In this document: positions 21,535 to 34,919 of the stretch, one piece after another
How the letters are laid out: every line of letters starts with the position of its first letter
How positions within the stretch are numbered: the stretch's first letter is position 1
Assembly: GCA_033064195.1 (NCBI GenBank)
Contig: JARBJD010000118.1
Location: 62,001-126,000, forward strand
Source of the DNA: Blattamonas nauphoetae
Taxonomy: Eukaryota > Preaxostyla > Oxymonadida
DNA: 64,000 nucleotides
Direction: 5' to 3'
Position numbers and translations under genes: made by a program
Notes under the pieces: generated by a model
Told to the model about the DNA's origin: nothing
The model's input: only the letters and a program-made list of their open reading frames with translations
Database searches by the model: none

Positions 21535-24500
21535 ATGATTGAGGAGATCTTTTGCGATGTCAGACAATCCCAAACTGCGGTCCTTCCGTGTCACTCGCTT
21601 GTCCTTGTTGAGAGTTTTCGATGTTTCCAGTTTGTTAGCTTCCAGCTCCTTCTTTGCATCCTTCTTCTTTTTCGAATCTTCCCTTTCTTCTCGTTTTCTT
21701 GTTCGGAGAGAGACCTGTCGTTTGCGTCGTCTGCTGCGATCTCAACTCCAACGAATGTGGGCGAAGTGATTGTCAGAAGAAGAGTAGACAAGGCAGAGGC
21801 GAGTCGATGGAAGAATGCCACGATGAGATGAAGTGAAGACGACCCAAACATGAAGGATTGGGTGGATGGTCGAAGCGAGGGGAGTTGCGGATCGGTTGGG
21901 AAGGGAGTGTGTGGATGGGAGTGGGAGGGATCGAAATGGTGGAAGCTGGGGAATGTGCTGGTTCGCCAATGAAAGTTGATGAGATGAATTGAAGCAGAGA
22001 CGAGATGAATGTAAATTCGAACAGAGGAAGTGACAACGTTGGAAAATAAGAAGGGAGAGATGGGAGAATGTGTTGGAGTTGGGGCGAGAGATTGAGGTGG
22101 TCTGAAGATGACGTGAGTTGGAGTGGGATCGAGTTGATAAGAGAAGAGATCAGACTCGTCTGGATCAGAAGTGGATGGAGGTTGAAATCCCATTTTCGAG
22201 AGAAAAAAGGGAGAGAGGTCGGTCAATTCGGCCTTCTAATGGGTATGGTTTGGGGTGGAGAAGGGGATTTTGGACGGGATTCCTCGGAAAAGGCGATGAT
22301 GAGAGAACACTCGGGACATCTGGTTCGAGGGGTTGATTTCCTTCTAGTGTGATCATTTCTTGCTCAGCTTTGAGGATTGGAGGGATCGTCACGGGTGCAG
22401 TTCCCGCGATCGCCAAAAATTGCGTTTGAAGTGCTTTTCGTTCCGACGGGCTCGGACGTGGAGTTGACTGTGGTGGGGGCTGTTTGGCAAGTGTTTTGGC
22501 CATTTTGATCCATTTCTCGACCAATCTCAGAATTGTGTTGAGTCTGTTCAACCGGATGTCATGTTCTGAGAGAGCATCCTCTGCCATGCAGATCTGCTCC
22601 TCAGCGATGCGTCCCGATTCTGAGCTTCCTCCTGCTTCTGTTCAATCTCTCTCATTTTCCTCGCGAGTTCTTCCTGCATCTTCTGATTTCCTTCTCGAAT
22701 CTTCTCTGTTGTTTGTCACACTCTCATCGAGACTTCCACTGCGAATAACTCGAATCAATGCGGTCCGTTCTTGCTTCTCGGAGAGTGTTTTGTGAGTGAT
22801 GTACCGAGTGGCTGGGACAGAACTGAACAGTTTTGGGAAAGAGCATTCGAAAATGATCTGACCGAATTGCTTCGCTTCCGATCAGGTCAATCAGAACGAG
22901 AAAGACATCTTCAGATGGGAGGGACACTAGGCAAGGATTGGAGGTGAACACACAGAATGAACGAGCGAGATTGATGAATGATCAGATGCAGCTCAAGTGC
23001 ATCGGAGAGCCCTTCTGTGCGCAGGTGTCCAAACACCAACTTGTATCGGTGTTGAACAGCTGTCCCTTTCTTCAGCGAGACAGGCAGTTCGTCCAAGAGA
23101 GCCCCGATGAGCTGGTTCGTCATTAGTTCAGTGTCGAAAAAGAGAAGGCTGTCGATGCAGGCAATCGCAGCTGGAGAAGACACGATGGATTGAGTCATCT
23201 GTTCCAGGAAGGGTGAGAATGCCATGATTGATCCGAGGAGATACGTGAAATGGTGAGATTGGATCCGGACCTTCATTCGCAAATCTCTGTCTGAACAACA
23301 ACGTTCGGAACTTCTATTCACTGATCATTGTAGATTTCATGTGGACAACTTTCTTTCTACACATTTCGACCTTCGCCACGATGCGGATGGTCGTGGGTTC
23401 CCAGATGAGGATTTCAGAGTTGAAATGTGACAAAGAAAGACGAAAAAGCAAGCTTAGTCTCTCTACACCCCCTTTCCACACAGATCTTGCCCCGTTCGCA
23501 CCACCTCAATCAGCTTCCCGATGATTCCGGTCGATTCTCGGTCGCGTCGGTTTGCTTCGCTAATTTCTTCTTTCAGCGTCATCAATTCACGCTCTCCTTG
23601 CTTCTTGCTTTCTTTCATCCATCGCACTCTCTCTGCATAGATCCGAAGCTACTTCTCCAGAAACACCGTTCTTTCCTTCAGCTCCTTCAACAGCACTGCT
23701 TGTTCGTCATTCGGATCCAAAGTCTGCGACAATGACCTCAGACTCCCCGACGATGCAGACGGCGAGAACTGGCTTGAAGATGAGCCATGCAAATCCGCGT
23801 TCACAGGCAGGAGGATCGTGGGCGTCCCAGATCCAGGAAGAGAAGGACGCCGAGTGAAGACGGGAGAGGTGCTGTGGCTGGACGAATGGGAAGAGGGCCA
23901 GAATGCTGAGCAAAGACCGCAGGACCCGATTCTGGTTCAGCCGAAGTGTCCTTCGAAGAATGCTCACTATCAAGACGCTTCGGGGTCTGACTGTCGTTCG
24001 CATCCGATGCATCCTGCGGGTGCTCTGCTGTTGGTTTGGTCTCAGCGTCTTCCGCCTTTTGGTTGACGAGATCTTGGATCTCCACATTTTCTGCCTGAAA
24101 ACGATTCACAGGAAAAGCACAAACATTCAACATTTCGAGCGCATTCAAGCATTGTCGATTCACATTCGAATGCAATTTTTGCAAAAGAGGAAGATAGTTT
24201 TGCTGAGACAGCGGATAAATGTCAGAATAATTAGACGATTTTGGCCTTCTCCAATGTGCGGAGTTGGGTCAACAAACGCATCTGCTCCTTCAACCCCAGC
24301 AATTCCGTGTCATCTGGTTTCTCTTCCAGTTTCTTATCCACACTCAGCAGCATCTTTCCCAACTTTTCAATTTGAACGGTCATCTCCTCTGATTCTTTTG
24401 TTTGTTCCTCAATAACATCACCAAGCGTGTCTTGAACATCGCTAAGTGTGTCATAATACCAGTCGAGTGAGAGTTCCGATTGTGAGAACGCCGTTTGCGT

Positions 24501-25256
24501 CGATGTGATTGTCGACAAGATCTGAGAATAGAAAGACAGACATGAAACTCAAAAAGAGAGAAAACTGTTTGAATAGTGTCCTCAATATCAGATCTTGGCG
24601 ATTCTTCTTATTGTCCATCACGGTGTCCTCTTCCGCTCGACGATCCCAAATCTGCAAATCATGCTTGTTCGTTGGCTCTCGTCCATTCTTCTCTCTTGAA
24701 CTGCACACTCCCACCCCACTGTGCAATCCGCGCTGCGTTGTGCACTCGCATGATCAGCGACAAGCTGTGTTCCAAGTTTCCGACCACAGAAGTGTGTTGA
24801 AGGAAGGATGCAGGTTATATGCCAACGTTTCGTTGTCGAACCGTCCCACCAGCGACGGGAAGACCGAGATGAACGATGGATACAGAATCTAGTCGCGGGG
24901 CTCGTGGGGATTTTGGAGATTCGGGCAACGACCCAAAGAGAAGAGAATTCAAGAATAGTACCAGAATCTACTGAGTCCGACGACTTCTCAGTGATTTGGC
25001 CACACAATGCTTCAATTGCGCGAGTCAGGAGGCTGTGTTGTTCTTGAAGCACTCCTCTCAGCAACAACGAGAACATGTCGCAAACTGTCACCAGAACTCC
25101 CAGAATCGTGAGTGGCTGAGCAGGTTCAGAGGATTCCCTTCCCATCAGCTGTCTGTTCACATCATTGAAGTCCTTTCTGTCTGAATCTTCCGATCGTGCA
25201 TCGTGGTGAAGATCGGAGCGTTCATCTCCAGATACTGATGTACCTGTTCCAGACAC
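21535..25256 (-). pseudogene. Decayed coiled-coil/helical-repeat gene (cargo)
   Basis: The minus strand carries several coherent protein segments in changing frames, which suggests one old gene. The segments are 25256-24960 (QPLTILGVLVTVCDMFSLLL, then LQEQHSLLTRAIEAL), 24518-24231 (an acidic helix with SELSLDWYYDTLSDVQDTLG), 23707-23460 (coiled coil LKELKERTVFLEK, then an in-frame TAG), 23321-22911 (ACIDSLLFFDTELMTNQLIG, armadillo-like helices), 22800-22165 (LSEKQERTALIRVIRSG, then Pro-rich QPPPQSTPRPSPSERKA) and 21700-21530 (Lys-rich KKKKDAKKELEANKLETSK). Some breaks may be introns, as an acceptor-like CTCAG lies just before the 24518 segment. Stops and frame changes elsewhere indicate decay. 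I do not recognise the family. Confidence 0.45.
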
Positions 25257-25352
25257 CGAGGAATCATGTTCATAGTGCCCTCAGAAACCCGCGCAAAATA
25301 CATAAACCCGCGCAAAATCCATTTAATCAAAAATCATGATGAATTAATTCCG

Positions 25353-27360
25353 ATGATCTCGAATTTCACTCCTTTTTAATCATAAACACTTCGTTACCAA
25401 GTGAATTCAAACGAACTTTTTATTTCTGGTTTGATCTCAATTGAATTCTTCAAAAGTGTGTAATATTGATGGTAATTGTGTTTGAAATGATGAAACAATG
25501 ATGAAAAGAAAGATTCAATGTGTGGTTTTCAGATATTGGTGTTTCTGAAGGATCTCTGGCGCCTCCATGTTCCACACAAGATCGATGTTCCCCTCCGCTT
25601 CTGCTCCACCACATTAGTTTTGTCGATGTTTCCAGAGATGAAGAGGTCAATGGTATGAATTGGATAAATGATTCTGTCGATATTGGTCTTTGTCAGACTT
25701 TGAAGGGTGTGTGAGCAGAGTGACGATGCCAGCGCTGGCAGCGAGGTGTCCAAACTGCGGCTATGCTCCTCCAAGTTCGGCAGCCGAAGTGAAAGTGTTC
25801 TGAGATAGAAGAGAGAGGAATGAAAAGAAGGAGATGAGAAAGGGGGACGGAGAAGAAGAAAGAGTACTTGAAAAATTGAGAGAACGAGTGAGAGGAGGAA
25901 CAGACGTTGCGACACACTGTGACGTTCACGTCTTCACGTTAAGCGAACTCCATTTCCTTGCTTCTGACCTGTGCCACGTGTTTTCTCTCTCCCCTCGCTT
26001 GTAAACTCCCACGTTCTCACACTTCCCTCCTCGTGTTTCTCTCCTTGCTTCGTGCTTGTCAGGCTTGATTCTGAGAAGAGAGAGTCCTCAGACAGAACAC
26101 ACCCATGGGAAGAGTGGATACAGTAGTGGATGAAAGATGGTGGTAGTAGTGCTGAAGAAAGTGAATGAAACTTGCATCTGTCTCCAAGTCGTTCTCAACC
26201 AGGAGTCGAGTTCTTTTCATATTAGTGGAGATCAGCAACGATTCACCCCCACCCAAACACATCCTCCGAATCCACTTTGTGCGATCAATGAGAATCCGAT
26301 CGAGATGGTTTGACACGGAGTGGATTCGTCTCTGCAGACGCTCGATCATCGACTTCTCGTCCTCCAACAAACATGTTGGAAGACACGACAGGAGGGAGCA
26401 GGATTTCGATAAGAGAGAACAGTTCGTCTTCATCCTACGATGAAACGTTGTTGGCCATTGTATTCAGACCTTTCAACATAATCTTGCTTGTCGTCGAGTC
26501 GTTTTGACTTGCTCGAACGTCGTGTGTAGGATCCTGAAGACAGTGGAGAGGGAGATGTTCGCTTTAACCACACCGAACAGTCCAGTCGATCGAGAGATTG
26601 ATTAGAAACGGCATCCATCCATAACAACATCACTCCACGACTTGATCAGAGCAAATCCCAAAAGAAACGCAGAGGAGACATTCATGTTCGTCATCGAGAG
26701 AGGAACACACACGGTGATGACAGTTGGGGTGGAAAAGTGACGATCAGCGATGACAAATCCAGATTCACGTTGTCTGTCCGGAGTTCGAAGTGAGTATCTT
26801 CTCCAATGTCAAGTTGTATCGATGGTGTTCGTCCACATCTGTGGATGACTGTGCTGTTGAGAGGCGATCAAGAGTCATCAGCAGTGATTGACGCCATACT
26901 GACTGATATCCACGATTCGCAACGTCAAACCCGCTCTCATCAACTCCAACTGGGCTCACGTGTTTTGTCAGATAGAACAGAAGCGAGGATCGTCAACAGC
27001 AATCCATTACGAGAAGCTAAATCCTAGCGAGAACAAGAAGGGGAATTTGGGTGAGAGTTATTGCTCAGAGACAACATGTCGTGGAGATTGATGAGAATGA
27101 ATGTGTTCTGTCCCCAGTGTCGCTCGCTCGCCCAATCGACGACACAAACATCTCCAGTCTTTCGGGTGGGACGAGATAAGAGCGTGGAGAGGTGACAAGA
27201 TTCCACTTCGAAGAGTACGTCACGAAGATCTCGTGGGTCTCGTCCGCGAGAGCCTGCTGTAGATCTGTCCATTTTGAGACGGAGTGGTTACTGTGAATGT
27301 CACGTTGTTGATGAAGTAATCCAGCGAGTGATGAGACCCTTCCATGGTAAGGACGACAGC
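25353..27360. other. Interior of the nested element, no intact gene
   Basis: No convincing complete gene. A minus-strand frame at 25915-25529 begins with a signal-peptide-like MSQRLFLLSLVLSIFQVLFL and then becomes Ser/Thr-rich. It may be the start of a secreted protein related to the beta-helix fragment nearby, but it runs on without recognisable repeats. Other short frames look random. Confidence 0.35.
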
Positions 27361-27366
27361 TGCGCC

Positions 27367-29631
27367 TCATGTGTCGAATGTGAGGGTGTCAAGTTCGAAT
27401 GACGAGACATCTTTCAGAACTGCCGAGATCATAGTCCCGTTCTCTATCTCTCCTTCTGTTGTCGCGCGAGTGATGGATTCGAACTTCGAGTTGGCCACAT
27501 TCATAGTTGTGCTCGTCTGTCCTCTGATCAACGCATCATTCAAGTTTGGCACGTTGAAGTCATCAATTTCGAGAGCGCCTGATGTTTTTGCAAAAGACGA
27601 GAGGATAGGGAAGGGATGCTGAACTTGTGAATGTGCTTTGGGAGACAACCAGTTTTCCGGCTGCAATCAGAAGATACGCTGTGTTCGAATTCCGAACAAA
27701 CGAGGACGATGCGGTCGAGACGATTAGAGCTCCGGCAACGTCCTCCTTCACTTCTCGGAATCGAGTGATTTGGACACCTTTGATTCCATGGCCGGTCTTG
27801 TAGAGGAGGTCGAACTGAGGGAAGAGCTGGCTGAATCCAGCGAGGAAGGCGAGATGCTCTGCTGTCTTCTCTTTCTCGTGATTCACAACCATCGGCGGTT
27901 GGAGGACAATATCAGCTCCGAGAGATGTTGAGATCGACAGAGCATACGACCTGTTGATATGTGCGTTCTCAAACACATGAACTGTGATGTCTTTGACAGC
28001 GAGAGAGATGCGAGCTGGGGCGTTGAACTGTGAGACGATCTGCTTCGCGACGTCGGCGATTGTTTCTGTGTCAATCGAACTTGGCGGTGGGACAATTTCG
28101 ACAGTCTGTCTTTCGACACGGACACTTTCGCCTTCGAAGATCTCGTCCTCGTCTAACTGAATGACGCAGGGTTTGGGCATTCCGGTGGCAGTAGCGTTCT
28201 CATGAGTGGTTGGGTTGGTTACGAACTCGGTGTAGTTGGTGAGCATGGACGTCAGCTTTGTGATTGCCTGGAGAAGCGGGTCGACAACAGCGAGAGCAGT
28301 GTGAACAACATCAAACACGAAAAGAATATTGACTTGGATTTGAGGAGAGTCCATCAGAACATCGACGTTGATGGCCAGGCTCTTCTCGATGAGGATTTGG
28401 ACGGAGAGAGGGAGAGGCTGCAGCTTGAACGAGGGGTCGTGGAGTCTGTCGAACGTGATGAAATAGACTGGGTGCCTGACAGCGAATGGCTGTCGCCTGG
28501 GAGAGGGCGGACGTCCAAAATCGTCATCGATTGGACTCCGATGGTGCAGTAGGCCCTCGCTTCTTTGAAGGATGAGACTGACGACTTGGATGCTCTCAAT
28601 CGACATGCTCATGAGCGGGTCTCGGATGGGGATCAACGAGCTCAGTTTTCGTGTTGATTCCAGCTCTGTGTGTGGAGATGTTGGCGAAGTGAGAGTCTGC
28701 CAACTGAACTTTTCCGCCTGTCTGTACAATCACACTTTTGGCGAATGATGAGCTATTCCATCGATTTTCACTTTCGACAGGGCGAGAGAACCTCCAGTAA
28801 CAGAGGCGAGTGGACACGTCATTCCACTCACATCCGACAAAACTTCAGAGAGTGTGTTGGCTTTCACCGAGAAGAGAGCCTCGGAAAAGAAGCTAGTCAG
28901 CGACGAGACATCATCTGTCGTGTCGGCGAGGACGAGCGAGGCGAGTGAAGTGTCGACAAGGCTGGCTGAGGAGTAAGTGGAGGAGATGAAAGTGGCAGTG
29001 GATTCGACGAATCTAACGAGATTGATCCCACACTCAATCTCAACGATGGATACATTGAGGGGAGAGAAATGAAGGCGGTTGTGGGAGTGCCTGTGAATTC
29101 GATGCCAGACAGCGTTACCGATCCGATGGCGATTTAGGCTGAGTTGATAGCGAAGACATCCGTGGTGAGTGATAGATCATTCGCTCTGATTCGAGTTCCA
29201 CTTGTGTGCGACTTGAATGTGAGGCCACGTTCAGAGTGAAGGTGAAATCCTTTCTTGTGAAGTTGACCCATCCGGAACATGTCAGCGAATATTCTGTGTC
29301 GATTTGGATGACTGCTGAGCTCTGTGGGAGTGAAGTGTCCTTCTCTTGACTCGCATCGGAAGCGACTATTGTCAGCAATGTTGTCCTCCCACTCGATACT
29401 TATTTTGGCTGATGTCAAAACGAGCTTGTCCAGCGACAGGTCGGGAGTGGAGATGAAGACATCTTCCGCTTTGGTGGCTTCGTTGGATGTGAATAGGAGA
29501 TTTGAGAGGAGGAAGTCAGCTTTGTCTGTTTCGATGAAGAAATGGATCGCACCTCTAAGTTCACTCGACTCGCTCAGCTTGTAGCTCTTGAATGTCGATG
29601 ACGAGATCGAGAGGGAAGATGTGCTCAACAC
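27367..29631 (-). pseudogene. Decayed beta-helix (pectin-lyase-like) surface protein fragment
   Basis: Minus-strand segments 29631-29134 (SISSSTFKSYKLSESSELRG, then LSNLLFTSNEATKAEDVF) and 28729-27563 (ITVHVFENAHINRSYALSIS, LVVSQSTFTSSASL) have the alternating Ser/Thr/Val strand pattern of right-handed beta-helix adhesin-like proteins. A further piece lies at 27666-27367. Frames change and stops intervene, so it is not a working gene. It is carried inside the 4.7-kb nested element. Function can only be guessed from family resemblance (cell-surface protein). Confidence 0.5.
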
Positions 29632-30009
29632 TGATGCTGAAATTGCTGCTCCTTTTTCGAGGTTTGAGTGGACGTTGCAGAAGCGTGATCAAGACTTTCC
29701 GAAGATTGTGAATCCTGTTTTGACAAGATGGCCAGTGTTGGAGATGGCTATTCAGGGCTTTGTTTCACTTCGTTCGGTCTCACAATCAGAACCAGTCATC
29801 CAAACGACGATATATAGATCCGGTAAAGTGTTTCACACGAATCTGACCCACTTTTTGATCTTGATCAACCTCTCTTTTATTCAATTTTAAGAAACTAGGT
29901 CTAAAAAGTGAAAATATGAGATGGAAGGAATTAATTCATGATGATGATCAACATTTTGGATTTTGCGCGGGTTTATGGATAAAAGCGGGTTTTTGAGGGC
30001 ACTATCATG

Positions 30010-30229
30010 TGGGTCGGGATTTTTGACATCATAAAAAAGTTCGAGGACTCGCATCAAAAAACGAGACTTGTCCATCGAGCCAGTATCTGGACTGGTTTCA
30101 CGATAAAGACGTTGAATGGTGTCTCCAACGAATATCCAAGTATGAACAATATCTGTCTCTCCTGTGTGATGAGACGAGTTTCGATGATGTGGATTCGAAC
30201 TTTTTTATGACATCAAAAATTCTCACCCA
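30010..30229 (+). mobile_element. 220-bp MITE, copy 1
   Basis: A 220-bp unit with ~36-bp imperfect inverted ends (TGGGTCGGGATTTTTGACAT, and inverted TGGGTGAGAATTTTTGATGT). The flanks suggest a 2-bp duplication (TG). As read, it is identical to the inverted copy at 35478-35697. It lies only 2 bp after the TCA duplication of the nested element. Confidence 0.85.
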
Positions 30230-30990
30230 TGTTGATGAATCGGATGACCCATTCGATCCCCAGCAAACCCAGTAGCTGATACAGTCAGTTGATTTCGTTA
30301 GACGTGAACGCCAGGAATGGGGACTCCAAGTGACCCTATGCCGACATTGTGCTTAATTTGCTTGGAATGAGCTTGAATGACTTGTTTGTTCGTGAAAACA
30401 GGACAGGGGAGTTGGGATCTTGGAAGATGTAGTACCTCGACACAACAAAATGGATCCAAGCGTACGCCTGTGCAATGTAACCACTCGTGTTGCTTTGTTC
30501 TTAAATTTCTGCGTCGCCCACTGCGGTGGCGATCACATTGTCTGCTTTCGTTAGATCTGATTATTTTGTTGATTGCAAGTCTCCAAACAGCGACACCATC
30601 CGTTGGCCGAGAGGCACAGGTTACCCTGAGCTTTTGCGCAATTTTAGACTTTTTCAGCACACACACTGTTCAGAAACGGAACACATCACATAAGTCTCTA
30701 TTTCGATACTAGATGGATTACCTTGTTGAAATCAGATCATACTAGTAAGTAGAACTTCATCTAACGCGTGAATCTACGTCTGGATTGATCAACCCATACT
30801 TCGTTCTTATTGAGCCGGAAGGAGAAGCCTGGTGAACCGTCGTGATTGTACCGTGTAAAAAAATGACAGAAGAATGCAAAATAAAATCTTTATAGGAGAC
30901 GAGATGGTCCTGTGACAAGAACAGTGGCTCTAAATGAAATGGATATCTTTAAAGTGAATGTTCTCGTCTCTAACACATTCTGTTCAACTT
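30230..30990. other. No gene recognised
   Basis: 761 bp between the MITE and the next decayed gene. Short frames on both strands overlap each other and show no domain. Nothing can be supported here. Confidence 0.5.
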
Positions 30991-32530
30991 TCAGTACTTG
31001 ACTATATTCTCTGACTGCATTGTGGAGAAGTTTGTGCAGTCGAGGCCAGCTACTCTTGCGTATGATTCGGGAAGGACAAAGAGAACTTGGTTGTTGGGGT
31101 TGAGGAGGATCGAGCGAGAGGAGAGGGTATTCATTTTGATAGGCGAATACGGCTTGTTCAGTTCCTTCTCGCCTTCTTTCTCAGCTTCAACTCGAACACT
31201 GAATCCTTGGTGCGCAATTCCAGTTCCATCGGGAGTTGCCTCTGTCTTCCGATCCGCTGAGGGAATCTTCACATACAGCTGCTGTCTACAATCAGCGAAA
31301 CGGAAGGCGAACGACGAGCCACAGCTCAGTCGCGGACGAGGAGATGAACAGTCCCAACGGTGATAGGAAGGCGAACCTTCACAGCGCTTTGATGTCGGCC
31401 TGCTGCGGTGCACGGATTGGTGGCATCGTCGCGGCTGATTGATTTGCATTCAATTTCTGCCGTTTTGCCATTGCGATTGTCATTTCCAGTGGCTGAAACG
31501 AAAAGCGTCTGTCTTGAGAAATACCATTGAAGAACGAAATTGTTTAGATTCTCTATTTGTTTCTGTTTTGACGTGGAAGCGTCTGTTGCCCTTTTTGTTG
31601 TCTTTGAAGCTGAATCTGCAGTGGGAACGGATGAGAACCGGCTCAACATCTGAACATGTAAAAAGAAGGTCTGAGCCTTTTTATGCTGCTCCTCCTGTGA
31701 ATGTCACCGCTTGCAGATGGTAGTTGGTCATATCTCCTTCGATGTTAAGAAGAACCGCAGATTGGAAGAGATCGTCAGGATTTTGGAGAGTGATCGAGGT
31801 GAACACGCAAGTGTCGATTAAGATCTGAAGATTCCCTTGCAGTGAGACGTTTATGACAAGATCGTGTGTGTAGGTTGATGGAAGTGACAGGAAATCACAT
31901 TTGGTGACTTTGAGTGTGCCCTTCTGAATAACGGTGAATCTGGACTTGATCACGTTGACTGAATTAGTAAAATAGCACCCTGCGAGAATCAGCGACCCCT
32001 TTCCGTTCAGATTTAAGATAGTTAACAGAAGTCCGGCCGCTGCGCCTTTGAGTGAGAACGCGATTATTATCATGTCCAATTGACCAGATGTCACCGAGAA
32101 TGATGTTCTTCGATTGGCTGGCTTTGATATTTTGATTCTGATGTTTGTCATTCCACTGCCTGTGACAACAAGCTTGCGGGATGTGACGTCAAACCCTTCT
32201 TCTGTTTTGGATACATCAAAAGTCCCTTCTTCAACAGCAATTTTAGCATCTTTGTTTGAGTTACTGGACATGCAGGTCATCGTGCGGCATTTGGGGTTGT
32301 TTGAGCACAGAGGGCTGTCCAATCCATTGATGATGACGACAAGAATGCGAAGGGTGTGGTTGGCGCTCTGTGCTGAGATAACACGAGTAGAGGAGAGGTT
32401 CACCACCACGGCTCCATTCCCATATGGACAGTTTGGCTTCAGGGACAGCAGAGACTGTGTAAAAGAATCAGCATCACGAGAAAATGGAACACGAGAGAAA
32501 GAGATGAGAGGAATGAGAAGGTGAGAGAAA
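30991..32530 (-). pseudogene. Beta-helix surface protein fragment (cargo)
   Basis: Minus strand 32450-31681 encodes about 250 residues, beginning around SLKPNCPYGNGAVVVNLSST. The pattern is rich in beta-strand and Ser/Thr/Val/Ile with an N-terminal Cys cluster (SPLCSNNPKCRTMTC). It is followed by repeats such as GSLILAGCYFTNSVN and GTLKVTKCDFLSLPS, each with a Cys-aromatic strand typical of beta-helix/Pmp-like adhesins. Further pieces follow at 31649-31326 (LFVSATGNDNRNGKT) and 31280-30991 (FADCRQQLYVKIPSADRKTE) in other frames. The 5' end, with a signal peptide, would lie near 32600 but is not resolved. Introns could explain some frame changes, so a living gene is not excluded. Confidence 0.5.
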
Positions 32531-32569
32531 AGGATAATTCAAGAAGATAAATGAGATGAAAGCAAAGGA

Positions 32570-33150
32570 AGGAACATACCGTTTGTGCGCTTCGGCATTA
32601 CATTGTCAGATCAGTACAGCCCATTTGAACGGAGTCATTTCAAAAGGTACCTATTGCTCAATAAGTCTTCAAAAGGAGAAAAACAATAAAGATTGAGGCA
32701 AACAAAGAGAGAAACACACGACGTGCGTGAGTCTGCAATCCACTGTCCGATCAGGACAACAGGTTTGATCGGAGTCATTTTACACTGTATCTACTGGTAA
32801 TTTGGTCTTAAAAAAGAGAAAAAACAATAAATAGAGATGTAAACAGAGAGGGAAGCATACAGTATACGCTCTTCAGCATTACCTTGCCCTACCGCGACGG
32901 TCAGTTTGATCATTCACTTTTCATTTTCAATCTATCAACAATTAAGTCCTAATTTAGAAAAAAAACAACAATGAGAGAGGTAAACAGAGAGGGCAACAGA
33001 CGGTGAGAGCATTTCAGCATAACCTTGTCCGATCGTGACTGGCAGACTGATCCATCTCATTCCAGATCCCATCCATCTTTAATGATGTTCTAAATCAGTG
33101 CACAGTCCATAAAAGAGAGGGAATCGAGAGGGGGACATACTATTCCGGCA
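32570..33150 (+). repeat. Degenerate tandem repeat, about four units of 125-165 bp
   Basis: Four recognisable units share the order GCATTACnTTGTCnGATC, then TTTGATC..AGTCATT, then a TCTTAAAAA-like stretch, then GAAAAAACAATAAA and AAACAGAGAGGGA. On the minus strand each unit carries a GTATGnTTCC stretch resembling the intron donors of this genome. The array sits just upstream of the beta-helix fragment. Confidence 0.7.
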
Positions 33151-34915
33151 CAACAATGTTCCCTGTTACGGTCACAATCTGTGAGTGATAGATGAGACTT
33201 CGAGCAAAAAAAGGAGAAGAAAGATGAAAGAGAGAAGAGAAAACACCCTAGCTGTTGATTAATCTTTTCAGAAGTCATTGTGTTGGATGTTGTGTTTGTG
33301 GTGGTTTGTGCATGTTGTTCGATCTTGTGCTATTTGGGCCCATCATTTCTGTTTTTCAGCACAGATTCTGGAGGATGATCTACTCCATGAGTAACTAGGC
33401 TCAATCGAGTGAAACAAATCTCAAATTCACAACTCAGAAGATATCACATGAAAACAATGTCCAATAGTTTGTTAACCTGCTCCATTCCTTAAGACTTTTT
33501 GGAACAAAGGGAAGAAGAAGAAAGCCTTCACAATTATGGTTCGGACACGAATAGTCATCAGAATGGACTGTAAATGTATCGCTTTTGTCAAATTAAATCA
33601 AAAAACACTCCAAGATAATGTCTCTGATTCCTGAAATGAGAGATTCTGGTGTTCGATCACTTCTCTTTGATTTTTCCCAACCATGATTTTGTGAACGTGG
33701 TTCACAAAAATTGCAGAAAGTGTGCAAGTTGTGCTGACAAACTTTTTTTCCCAGCACACACTGTTCAGGGTGTGTTTGCACATTTGCTCAGGGTAAGGCA
33801 CAGGAGGGGCAGTCAAGAGTGGTGGCAGCATAGATAGTGGGAGGATGACACAGTTCATCAAATCACGTGAGGGTAGAGTGTTGATTGTGATGATTGAGTT
33901 TGATGCGTCCATCGCTTGTGAAAGGGTTGATCGGAATAGGTTGAGGTATTGGGAATGGAGTCTTCAGGCCTGTTCAAGGAGGCTGCGAAGATTCATTGTT
34001 CGAAATCTCAGATTGATCACACCCAGATCTCTGTTTTGCTTTGCCTTTGGAATGCATTCCTTCCCATTTCAATCGCATTATCGTGGTTGAGATGATTGAA
34101 CAGAGCAGAGAGTGGAGAATAAAATGTGGAGGTGCGCTATTCGATGTTGTTGGAGAGTCGCCTCCAATGCCTACCTTCAAACAGGAGAGAAGCAGGAATA
34201 GTACCTGGAAATAGTGCTGAAAATGATATAAATGGAGCACACTTGTTCATGTTTGGGCACAGGTTTGTCAGCAGACGCTGTTGATTCAACAGATTGGACG
34301 ATGATACTGATCCTGCCATCTATCTCCGCAAGTTACACAACACGTGAGTCAGGCGAGACAACGAAAAATGTCTTCTCGACAGCCTGTATTGCTCTTTAAT
34401 CATCAGAGTGATGAGAATGAGCTTTTTTCATTTTTTGTGTTGATCGGATCCTTAATTGAAACTGAGATTCAGAAATGATCTTGAGATGCTAACTGTGTCT
34501 GTTCAGTTCAGATTCAGTTGAAACTATTTTAAAGAACCATTTGGCGTTCTCAAAACTCTCTTAACTGTCTTTGTTTTGATGTTCGAAGAAAATCACATCC
34601 ACTTTGAAGTCCCTACTCGTGTTGATCTCTTGAAGGAGGCATTTTTGGACACTATTTCATTTTCCACAATCTCACGAACAAGGTCCACTCTGATCTCAGG
34701 GAAAATGACCGATTAATGACACGCCGTGCATTGTTGCTTATCTCTTTAGTAGAAACTACGTTCTTTCTTCCTGCTTATCATTCACCAATTCTATCCAACT
34801 TCTCTAGCTCAAGACAAGAAACTCTCTGTGACTCCGTGTGATAACCAGAATGGAATAAAACCCATATAACTTTCAGAATTTGAGGGAGGATCATTTCTTG
34901 TTTTCACTTTTAGCA
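33151..34915. other. No gene recognised
   Basis: About 1.8 kb of AT-rich cargo DNA. Frames are short, overlap on both strands and show no domains. A short stretch with CAGCACACACTGTTCAG (near 33752) resembles one near 30655, hinting at an old duplication, but no feature can be called. Confidence 0.45.
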
Positions 34916-34919
34916 GTCG

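Larger units (their letters stand above)
25273..30004 (+). mobile_element. Nested 4.7-kb inverted-repeat element (family 'AAACCCGC', TSD TCA)
   Basis: The ends are ~80-bp inverted repeats beginning TAGTGCCCTCA, each containing two spaced AAACCCGC-type motifs (AAACCCGCGCAAAAT). The flanks read TCA on both sides (25270-25272 and 30005-30007), giving a 3-bp duplication. No transposase is visible. The interior is mostly a decayed minus-strand beta-helix surface-protein gene. A second element with the same architecture lies at 50971-54992. Confidence 0.8.

Noticed and set aside
30377-30712. Possible Cys-rich small protein on the plus strand
   Set aside because: It overlaps an equally long minus-strand frame, has no recognisable motif and sits in decayed cargo DNA.
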